Source of the DNA: Actinomycetota bacterium
GTDB lineage: Bacteria; Actinomycetota; CADDZG01; WHSQ01
Length of the DNA: 24,400 nucleotides
Direction: 5' to 3'
Assembly: GCA_016781115.1 (NCBI GenBank)
Contig: JADDQX010000007.1
Location: 1-24,400 of the forward strand
The notes under the pieces are model-generated. The model saw only the letters and a program-made list of their open reading frames with translations, searched no databases and was not told the DNA's origin. Made by a program: the position numbers and the translations under genes. This document shows positions 8,103 through 13,728 of this stretch, piece after piece. Every line of letters begins with the position of its first letter. The stretch's first letter is position 1.

Positions 8103-8625
8103 GATCCCTCCACACCAGCGCAACTCCCACTACGAAGCTCCCGATAACGAGTGGGGCGTAGGCCGCTATGCGCTTGGCCGTGCCCTCGGGCTTCGCGGTG
8201 ATCAGCTCGTCTGCGGTCCCGTCCTCCCACTCGGTCTTGGTACCGATCCGGTGGTAGCGATCCCAGGTAGCGGCCACGGCACCGGCTTCGGCCACGAGTG
8301 CCAACGCGGCCGCTCTCCGGACCGGCGCGGCCCCCGAAGAACGCAGGCGAAGAGCGCCGAAGAAGCTCGCCACGAAGGCGAGCAAGTAACCGAGCGGCAT
8401 CCACCTGACCACGGGCTCCATCTCCCGAGGCTCGCGGTAGTACATCCACATCCAGTCCGGCGCGTGCTTGTTCGAGAGCATCGCGGACGCGGTGAGGCCA
8501 CCTGTCGCAAGCAGACCTGCAGCGAACGCTCGGCTGCGCAGCGCCACTTGCGCCGGGGCGAACCCGCCGAAGAAGAATCCGAAGAAGGCCAGGATCGGCC
8601 AGTCGATGATGAAGGTCTCTCTCAC
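8080..8625 (-). CDS. Multi-pass membrane protein, function unknown
   Basis: 181 residues with about five hydrophobic stretches (roughly 11-29, 34-50, 74-93, 103-120, 152-171). An acidic/aromatic loop DWMWMYYREPREMEP lies between the second and third, and a hydrophilic loop with WDRYHRIGTKTEWEDG between the fourth and fifth. I do not recognise the family. GTG at 8623-8625 overlaps the epimerase stop as GTGA, and its own end overlaps trpG by 23 nt, so translation of all three is probably coupled. The charged loops rich in Trp, Tyr and Glu could be an exposed binding surface, but no catalytic motif is visible. Overlaps on both sides argue for a real coding gene. Confidence 0.8.
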   Translation of the reverse strand: MRETFIIDWPILAFFGFFFGGFAPAQVALRSRAFAAGLLATGGLTASAMLSNKHAPDWMWMYYREPREMEPVVRWMPLGYLLAFVASFFGALRLRSSGAAPVRRAAALALVAEAGAVAATWDRYHRIGTKTEWEDGTADELITAKPEGTAKRIAAYAPLVIGSFVVGVALVWRDRASAAGR

Positions 8626-9671
8626 CCCCGCCTTGCGCTAGCGCTCAACCACCCGTTGTCGCGGTACCACCTCAGTGTCTCACGCAGACCCGGCTCCGGT
8701 TGTGGGTACTCGAAGGTGAACCCCGTCTGCTTCAGCTTCTCGTTCGAGTAGAGGAAGTCGTGGCCGAAGTACCGCACCTGGTCGTACTCCAAGAGCGGCC
8801 GCTTCCCCCTCCTCCTGGCAACCGGCGCGGATACACGCGCGGCCCCCGACAAGAGACCCCGCACCAACCCCAGGGGTAGAGGAGGAAGGATGCGCGGCCT
8901 CGTCCCCATCTCGTCCGCGACGAGCCGCGCCAACCGCACCGCATCGAGACGGCCGTCGTCGGTGATGTTGTAGGCCTCGCCATCCGCGGGTGGATGGTTC
9001 GCGAGATGAAGGGCCGCCTTACACAGATCGCGCACGTGAACGAAGGGGATGTTGCCGCGGAGGTTCCGGGTCGCCACGGGCTTGTCGGCGAGTTGCAGCA
9101 ACAACTGGCCGGAGCCGTACACGGCGCGCGGCCCGTAGGGCGAGGTCGTCCTGGTCGACGTCACCTCGAAGCCGGGGCGCCGATACGAATGCGCCAGACG
9201 TTCTTGGTCCCACTTCGACACGAGGTACGCGTTCCCCGGCCTCTTGGGCGAGTCTTCGGTGAAGGGGATCGTCTCCGGGCGGGGTATCCCGTAGATGCCA
9301 CCCGCGCCCCAGTTGACGACGCGCCTGCACTCGCCGCCGGCCACCAACGCGTCGAGCAGATCGCGCGTCCCCTCCACGTTCACCGCACGTAGCAGTGACT
9401 CGGGTGCCATGTAGTCGAAGACCGCGGCGATGTGGAAGACGATCTCGGCTCCGGCGATCGCATGGGTTATCGAATCGGGCTCCGTCAGATCCAGCGGGAC
9501 CAGGCGAGCACCAGCGGCCCGGCACACCTCGGGCCACCTCGTGCGGTCGTCCACCGGAGCGGCCAACGCGGAGGGAAGGTCCCCCGCGACCACCTCGTGC
9601 CCGTGCTCCGCCAGCACCTCGACCATGTGCGAGCCGATGAAGCCGCAGGCGCCGGTGACCAGGGTCTTCAT
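8622..9671 (-). CDS. NAD(P)-dependent epimerase/dehydratase (extended SDR family)
   Basis: 349 residues, normal for an extended short-chain dehydrogenase/reductase acting on nucleotide sugars or related substrates. The Rossmann dinucleotide motif is G7-A-C-G10-F-I-G13, an early acidic residue (Asp31) follows the second strand, and the YxxxK pair is Y149/K153 (NAYLVSK). The Ser/Thr that normally completes the triad appears to be Ala123 (WGAGGIYG instead of SSxxVYG), so catalysis may be altered. The start is set at MKTLVTGACGFIGSH, because the frame further upstream crosses the divergent peptidase and lacks family similarity. A TACGCT -10 box ends 9 nt before this ATG, suggesting a leaderless message. 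It is first in a three-gene overlapping set with the membrane protein and trpG. Confidence 0.92.
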   Translation of the reverse strand: MKTLVTGACGFIGSHMVEVLAEHGHEVVAGDLPSALAAPVDDRTRWPEVCRAAGARLVPLDLTEPDSITHAIAGAEIVFHIAAVFDYMAPESLLRAVNVEGTRDLLDALVAGGECRRVVNWGAGGIYGIPRPETIPFTEDSPKRPGNAYLVSKWDQERLAHSYRRPGFEVTSTRTTSPYGPRAVYGSGQLLLQLADKPVATRNLRGNIPFVHVRDLCKAALHLANHPPADGEAYNITDDGRLDAVRLARLVADEMGTRPRILPPLPLGLVRGLLSGAARVSAPVARRRGKRPLLEYDQVRYFGHDFLYSNEKLKQTGFTFEYPQPEPGLRETLRWYRDNGWLSASARRG

Positions 9672-9679
9672 CGCGCGGG

Positions 9680-9685
9680 AGCGTA
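9680..9685 (-). promoter_or_regulatory. -10 box of the epimerase operon (leaderless)
   Basis: On the minus strand TACGCT ends 9 nt before the ATG at 9671. It fits the TANNNT -10 pattern and leaves no space for a ribosome site. It lies in a 63-bp divergent intergenic region shared with the peptidase promoter. Confidence 0.5.
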
Positions 9686-9722
9686 GCCGCTTACGCGCGG
9701 AGGTCCGCAGACCCGCGCGTCC

Positions 9723-9728
9723 TAATCT
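9723..9728 (+). promoter_or_regulatory. -10 box of the M20 peptidase gene (leaderless)
   Basis: TAATCT ends 7 nt before the ATG at 9735, so transcription would begin at or next to the start codon. No ribosome-binding sequence is seen. No clear -35 was found. Confidence 0.55.
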
Positions 9729-9734
9729 CGTGCG

Positions 9735-11042
9735 ATGGATCCGATCGAACTGCTCCAGGCGCTGCTCCGGATCGACACCACGAACCCTCCGGGCAACGAG
9801 GGACCGGCAGCAGAGGTCCTGCGAGACTTCCTCGCCGGCGCCGGCGCCGAGACCGCGATCCACGAGAGCCCCGCGGGTCGGGCGAACCTGATCGCGCGAG
9901 TCCCGGGACCCCGGAACGTTCCGGCGCTGGTGCTGGTGTCGCACACCGACGTTGTAGCTGTGGAGCCGGAGCGCTGGAGCCACGACCCCTTCGGCGGTGA
10001 GCTCGACGCCGGTTGCATCTGGGGCCGCGGCGCGCTCGACATGAAGGGGATAGCGGTCATGCACGCCGCGGCGCTGGCGGCGTGTGTGTCAGGCGGCACC
10101 CGCCGCGAGGTCATCCTGGTGTCCGTCGCCGACGAAGAGGCGGGCGGGCGCGAGGGGGCCGCCTGGCTCCTGAGAGAAGCGCCCCACCTGCTCGGGTTCG
10201 CCGACGATCGTCCTCCTCCCGAGGCGCTGGGCGAAGGAGCCTTCGGCCTGTCGGGTCTGCTGGAGCGACCATTGATGCCGGTCGTTCTCGGAGAGAAGAC
10301 GGCGCTGTGGCTCGATCTGAAGGCGACGGGGGATCCGGGTCACGGCGCGCTGCCACCGCTGCGCCAAGCGAGCGTCAACCTAGCGCAGGCGGTGACGAAG
10401 GTCGCCGGCTTCCGGACCCCGCGGGTGCACCCGGTGATGAAGCAGCAGTTCGGGGTGCTCGCTGAGCAGTCATCCGGCCCCCGCGCCGCCACCTTCAAGG
10501 CGCTCGCGTCGGCTGCTGGTTCGCAGGTCGCGGCCGCCATGAAGAAGCCGCTCCGGTCGCGCGGCGCGATCGCCACCCTGTTGTCCGACACGATCACCCC
10601 GACGCAGATCCGAAGCGGCTACAAGCACAACGTCGTTCCCGGCGAAGCGACCGCGTCGCTCGACTGCCGGCTCCTGCCCGACACAGATGTGGACGAGCTG
10701 GTGTCGGAGCTGAACAGGACGTGCAGCAAGTACGAGGTCTCGGTCTCTGAGGTCGCGCGCCACAGCAGCCCCGTCAACGCACACACGTCGTTGTTCGACG
10801 TGCTCGCACAGACATCGTCAGAGCTCGAAGAGCACCCCATCGTCGTCCCCTCTCTCACCTCGGGGATGACGGATCTCCGCTACCTGAGGAGCCTCGGCGC
10901 GGCGGCGTACGGGTGGGTGCCGCTGGTTCTGAACGAGGAGCTGTTGAACACGATCCACGGCCACGACGAGCGCGTGGAAGTCACAGCATTCGAGCGCGCC
11001 GTCGAAGCTATGACCGAAGCGGTCGTAGCCGCGTCCCGCTAG
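9735..11042 (+). CDS. M20/M25/M40 family zinc metallopeptidase (ArgE/DapE/CPG2-like)
   Basis: 435 residues. M20 enzymes are cytoplasmic two-zinc hydrolases that remove acyl groups or cleave short peptides. Family motifs: SHTDVV with metal ligand His70 and Asp72, GRGALDMKG with bridging Asp102, and ADEEAGG with the catalytic/ligand Glu pair 134-135. A C-terminal NTIHGHDE supplies the second-site His. The central segment (about 190-330) is the lid/dimerisation domain. Length and motif order match acetylornithine deacetylase/succinyl-diaminopimelate desuccinylase relatives, but specificity cannot be told from sequence alone. No arginine or lysine biosynthesis genes flank it. It is monocistronic, and its TAG stop shares the palindrome CTAG with the stop of a small convergent gene. 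Confidence 0.93.
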   Translation: MDPIELLQALLRIDTTNPPGNEGPAAEVLRDFLAGAGAETAIHESPAGRANLIARVPGPRNVPALVLVSHTDVVAVEPERWSHDPFGGELDAGCIWGRGALDMKGIAVMHAAALAACVSGGTRREVILVSVADEEAGGREGAAWLLREAPHLLGFADDRPPPEALGEGAFGLSGLLERPLMPVVLGEKTALWLDLKATGDPGHGALPPLRQASVNLAQAVTKVAGFRTPRVHPVMKQQFGVLAEQSSGPRAATFKALASAAGSQVAAAMKKPLRSRGAIATLLSDTITPTQIRSGYKHNVVPGEATASLDCRLLPDTDVDELVSELNRTCSKYEVSVSEVARHSSPVNAHTSLFDVLAQTSSELEEHPIVVPSLTSGMTDLRYLRSLGAAAYGWVPLVLNEELLNTIHGHDERVEVTAFERAVEAMTEAVVAASR

Positions 11043-11155
11043 AAGTTCGCCGGCAGCAGCTCTTCCGACAGCATCACCATGATCACCGCGGTCGCTATGG
11101 CGACCAGAGTCCACAAGAAGAACTCTCCGAGGCGCGACTTCCAGGAGCGCTTCAT
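11039..11155 (-). CDS. 38-residue single-pass membrane protein coupled to the sortase
   Basis: The ATG at 11153-11155 overlaps the sortase stop as ATGA, and the frame runs 38 codons to TAG at 11039-11041. The product begins with a basic stretch (MKRSWKSRLGEFF), continues with one hydrophobic helix of about 18-20 residues (LWTLVAIATAVIMVML), and ends with a short acidic/polar tail SEELLPANF. It should sit in the membrane with the basic end inside. Tight coupling to the class E sortase suggests a partner or assembly role, which is inference. It is too short for standard ORF cut-offs and likely to be missed. The stop shares four bases (CTAG) with the convergent peptidase stop. Family unknown to me. 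Confidence 0.7.
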   Translation of the reverse strand: MKRSWKSRLGEFFLWTLVAIATAVIMVMLSEELLPANF

Positions 11156-11793
11156 GTGGTGACGAGTCTTCCGAACACGATGAGCCGTTGTGCCGCGGAG
11201 TACTTAGGGTTGCAGGTCGTCAGCACGATCTCGGCAGCATCGCTCTGGATGGCGATCGCAAGCGAGTCCGGCTGCACGATCCGCGTCTCTGTGACCTCGT
11301 AGGTGAACTCCCCCCACTTGGTCTTGGTGATGATCTCGTCACCTTGTTCGAGCTTGTCGAGGTCGAAGAAAGGCGCTCCGTAGGTGGTGCGGTGACCGGA
11401 GACGATCACCCGTCCCTTCTGCCCCGGCCACACCTCCTCGAACTCGGTGCACAGCGGCCGCTCGAACCCGGGCCGACAGGAGGGGTAGTGCCCGGGACCC
11501 TTCTTCAGGTCCTCCGTGCCGACACCTTCCACGACGATCTCGTCGAAGTCGATGTCCGGCATCACGAGGTTGAACACGGCGGCGCCGGCGCCCGGCGGGT
11601 TCTCGGGACCGAGCGCCGTCTCCTGATCCCCGCCCACGACCTCACGCGACGGCAGTTGATCGAACTCCCGACGGAGCTCGTCTTGCTGCTGCTGCGTGTA
11701 TAGGCCCGTGCCCCACAGCGTCCAGCCCACGAACAGCAGCACGCCGACGCCCACAGAGATCAGGAATTTCCCGAAGATCCGAAGAGCTTTCAC
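11152..11793 (-). CDS. Class E sortase
   Basis: 213-residue membrane-anchored transpeptidase that cuts a C-terminal sorting motif (LAXTG-type for class E) and joins the protein to the cell wall. An N-terminal membrane helix lies at about 10-30. The catalytic set is His134 (SGHRTTYGAPF), Cys194 (LTTCNPKY) and Arg203. Between the GHYP strand and the catalytic His there is an extra segment with two Cys (106 and 115) not typical of the family. The start is GTG at 11791-11793, 8 nt after a GATAAT -10 box, so probably leaderless. It overlaps the 38-residue membrane protein downstream and diverges from crgA, a neighbourhood known for sortase E genes in actinobacteria. No obvious LAXTG substrate gene was recognised in the window. 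Confidence 0.93.
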   Translation of the reverse strand: MKALRIFGKFLISVGVGVLLFVGWTLWGTGLYTQQQQDELRREFDQLPSREVVGGDQETALGPENPPGAGAAVFNLVMPDIDFDEIVVEGVGTEDLKKGPGHYPSCRPGFERPLCTEFEEVWPGQKGRVIVSGHRTTYGAPFFDLDKLEQGDEIITKTKWGEFTYEVTETRIVQPDSLAIAIQSDAAEIVLTTCNPKYSAAQRLIVFGRLVTT

Positions 11794-11800
11794 TGGATGG

Positions 11801-11806
11801 ATTATC
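11801..11806 (-). promoter_or_regulatory. -10 box of the sortase gene (leaderless)
   Basis: On the minus strand GATAAT ends 8 nt before the GTG at 11793. The 39-bp space to crgA carries both divergent promoters, so their RNA polymerase footprints must overlap. Confidence 0.5.
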
Positions 11807-11818
11807 GGGTGCCGCGGC

Positions 11819-11824
11819 TACTAT
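11819..11824 (+). promoter_or_regulatory. -10 box of crgA (leaderless)
   Basis: TACTAT ends 9 nt before the ATG at 11833. This supports ATG 11833 over the in-frame ATG at 11797, which lies upstream of the box and would not be transcribed from it. Confidence 0.55.
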
Positions 11825-11832
11825 CTGCACCT

Positions 11833-12063
11833 ATGCCGAAAAGTCGCTCGAAGCGGGTCCGGGCCCAACCCCCGCCGAAGCCGAAACCCAAACAGTCGCC
11901 GCCGTGGGTCGGAGCGCTGTTCTTCACGCTCATCGCCGCCGGCGTCCTCATCATCATCAGCCACTACCTGGGCGTGCTGCCCGGCGGCACCCAGGGTTAC
12001 CAGCTGTGGCTGGGGCTGGGGCTGATCTCGGCGTCTTTCGTGGTCGCCACCCAGTGGCACTGA
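11833..12063 (+). CDS. crgA: CrgA, septation regulator
   Basis: 76-residue small membrane protein that in actinobacteria binds FtsZ and septal peptidoglycan enzymes and recruits them to the division site. It starts MPKSRSK as known CrgA proteins do, has a Pro/Lys-rich cytosolic stretch, two membrane helices (about 24-42 and 55-72) and the typical ending WH. The shorter start at 11833 is preferred: it begins with the family-conserved MPKS and has a -10 box 9 nt upstream. It is divergent from sortase E and is followed 39 nt later by a zinc-ribbon protein gene. Its location near the rodA/pbpA/kinase cluster fits the actinobacterial division neighbourhood. Confidence 0.92.
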   Translation: MPKSRSKRVRAQPPPKPKPKQSPPWVGALFFTLIAAGVLIIISHYLGVLPGGTQGYQLWLGLGLISASFVVATQWH

Positions 12064-12102
12064 CCGCCCAGCAACGTCGCGGAGCAGCTAAATGACAAGG
12101 GT

Positions 12103-12492
12103 GTGGTTTATCCCCCGCTGTGGAGAGAGCTGTGGATACCGCTCCACGGCCGCCGAGCGCGGGCCTCGGTGAAGGCGACGCTCGCCACCGCCGCGGGCAT
12201 CCTCCTGGTGGTGCTCGGCTACTTCTACGGGTTCGGCCGAGCCGCGATCGCGCTGGCCATGGCGGCGGGCATCCTCTACCTCGGCTATAGCTACTTCAGC
12301 GCGGCGGGCCAGGTGCCGCCCGACGTCGACACCGAAGACGTGAGCGAGGAAGGCCTCATGTACGTCTGTCGTATGTGCGGCCTAGAGCTCAAGGTCGAGA
12401 CCGCGACGACGGACCGGGCGCCGACGCATTGCCGGGAGAAGATGGAGTTGGTGAACGTCGCGTCCGGCAGGACGCCGCTCCGTCCCGTCTAG
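12103..12492 (+). CDS. Membrane protein with C-terminal zinc-ribbon-like domain
   Basis: 129 residues from GTG 12103. It starts with an aromatic/basic segment (WRELWIPLHGRRAR), then two closely spaced hydrophobic helices (about 24-43 and 46-66), then a soluble tail. The tail holds CRMC (Cys89, Cys92) and a later His109-Cys110, a zinc-ribbon or rubredoxin-like arrangement with only three Cys. I do not recognise a named family. The start is uncertain: no good ribosome site precedes 12103, and GTG 12169 would remove the N-terminal region while keeping both helices. It follows crgA in the same direction and converges on the thiolase with 4 bp between stops. Confidence 0.75.
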   Translation: MVYPPLWRELWIPLHGRRARASVKATLATAAGILLVVLGYFYGFGRAAIALAMAAGILYLGYSYFSAAGQVPPDVDTEDVSEEGLMYVCRMCGLELKVETATTDRAPTHCREKMELVNVASGRTPLRPV

Positions 12493-12496
12493 ACGT

Positions 12497-13669
12497 CTAC
12501 GACAGCCGCTCGATGATCGTGGCGTTGGCGAGCCCACCGCCCTCGCACATGGTCTGGAGGGCGTAGCGCCCCTCCCGCTGTTCGAGCGCATTCACCATCG
12601 TCGTCATCAGCCGAGCACCCGAGGCACCCAGCGGATGACCGAGCGCGATCGCGCCGCCATGCACGTTCACTCTCTCGTCGAACCACGAGTCATCGGCGCC
12701 GAGCTCCTTCTTCCAGGCCAGCACAACGCTCGCGAAGGCTTCGTTGATCTCGACGATGTCGATGTCGCCCAAGCTGAGGCCCGCCTTCTCCAGCGCCTTG
12801 CGGGTCGCCGGGATAGGGCCGGTCAGCATCGTGACGGGATCGGTTCCTGCGAGTGCGAAAGAGACGAAGCGAGCGCGTGGAGTGAGCCCCAGCTCTTCGG
12901 CCTTCTCCGGCGTCGTGATCACCACCGCGGCGGCACCGTCCGTGATCTGCGAGGAGTTGCCCGCGGTGATGACGCCGTCGCCCTTGAACGCGGGTGGCAG
13001 CGCAGCCATCTTCTCCGGGTTCGGCGTCCGGATGCCCTGGTCCGTGTCGAACAGCTCGGTCCCCTCGTCGCTCTGCACCTTGATCGGCAAGATCTCGTTG
13101 CGGAAACCACCCGCCGCGGTTGCGGCCGCTGCCCGCTCATGCGAACGCATGCTGAACGCGTCCAGCTGGTCGCGCGACAGCTCCCAGCGCTCGGCGATCA
13201 TCTCGGCGGAGATCCCCTGCGGCACGAGACCGCCTTCGTAGCGACTCATCAGCTGCTCGCTGAAGGGGAAGCCCGAGACCTGAGCGCTCGAGCCCATGGG
13301 CACGCGCGTCATGTTCTCCACACCGCAAGCGATCGCGATGTCGTACGCGCCCGAGATCACTCCCTGCGCCGCGAAGTGAGCAGCTTGTTGCGAGGAACCG
13401 CACTGCCGATCCACCGTAGTGGCCGGGACCTCTTCGGGGAGACCCGCGGCGAGCCACGCGTTGCGCCCGACGTTCAGCGACTGATCCCCGACTTGGCTGA
13501 CACAGCCACAGATGACGTCGTCGATCACGGAAGCGTCGACGCCACAGCGGTCGATCGTCTCGTTCAGCACGGTCGCTAGCAGGTCGACGGGGTGCCAGTC
13601 CTTGAGCTTGCCGTTGCGCTTGCCGAGCGGGCTGCGAACGGCCTCTACGATCACTGCCTCACGGGTCAT
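12497..13669 (-). CDS. Acetyl-CoA acetyltransferase family thiolase
   Basis: 390 residues, standard thiolase size. These enzymes cleave 3-ketoacyl-CoA with CoA (beta-oxidation) or condense acyl-CoA units. Catalytic residues are nucleophile Cys90 (VDRQCGSSQQA), the NEAF motif at 309, His345 in GGAIALGHPLGASG, and Cys375 in CEGGG. The Gln-rich nucleophile motif resembles the FadA-like/steroid-degradation type more than biosynthetic PhbA, but substrate length is not decided by this. The ATG at 13667-13669 has AAGGAG at 13677-13682, a well-spaced ribosome site. An 18-bp perfect palindrome overlaps the predicted -35, so the gene is probably repressed by an acyl-CoA- or metabolite-responsive dimeric regulator encoded elsewhere. 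Confidence 0.94.
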   Translation of the reverse strand: MTREAVIVEAVRSPLGKRNGKLKDWHPVDLLATVLNETIDRCGVDASVIDDVICGCVSQVGDQSLNVGRNAWLAAGLPEEVPATTVDRQCGSSQQAAHFAAQGVISGAYDIAIACGVENMTRVPMGSSAQVSGFPFSEQLMSRYEGGLVPQGISAEMIAERWELSRDQLDAFSMRSHERAAAATAAGGFRNEILPIKVQSDEGTELFDTDQGIRTPNPEKMAALPPAFKGDGVITAGNSSQITDGAAAVVITTPEKAEELGLTPRARFVSFALAGTDPVTMLTGPIPATRKALEKAGLSLGDIDIVEINEAFASVVLAWKKELGADDSWFDERVNVHGGAIALGHPLGASGARLMTTMVNALEQREGRYALQTMCEGGGLANATIIERLS

Positions 13670-13684
13670 CGTCAGACTCCTTGG

Positions 13685-13713
13685 TCGCTATCTTTTCTTG
13701 ACCGGGAGGTCAA
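13685..13713 (-). promoter_or_regulatory. Promoter of the thiolase gene
   Basis: On the minus strand TTGACC (13708-13713) and TAGCGA (13685-13690) are separated by exactly 17 nt. The -35 is good and the -10 is weak at its last position. A ribosome site lies between it and the ATG. Confidence 0.5.
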
Positions 13714-13714
13714 G
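13697..13714. promoter_or_regulatory. Palindromic operator upstream of thiolase
   Basis: CTTGACCGGGAGGTCAAG consists of perfect 7-bp inverted arms around a 4-nt centre. One arm contains the -35 of the thiolase promoter and the other lies in the spacer, the usual placement of a repressor site. Shape and position fit a TetR-type dimer, but the regulator is not in the window. Confidence 0.6.
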
Positions 13715-13728
13715 TATGCACCGGAACG

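Noticed and set aside
11797..11832. N-terminal extension of CrgA from ATG 11797
   Set aside because: It lies upstream of the -10 box, and CrgA proteins begin MPKS, which is at 11833.
12635..13579. Plus-strand frame inside the thiolase
   Set aside because: The minus strand carries all thiolase catalytic motifs; the plus product is Arg/His-rich and motif-free.
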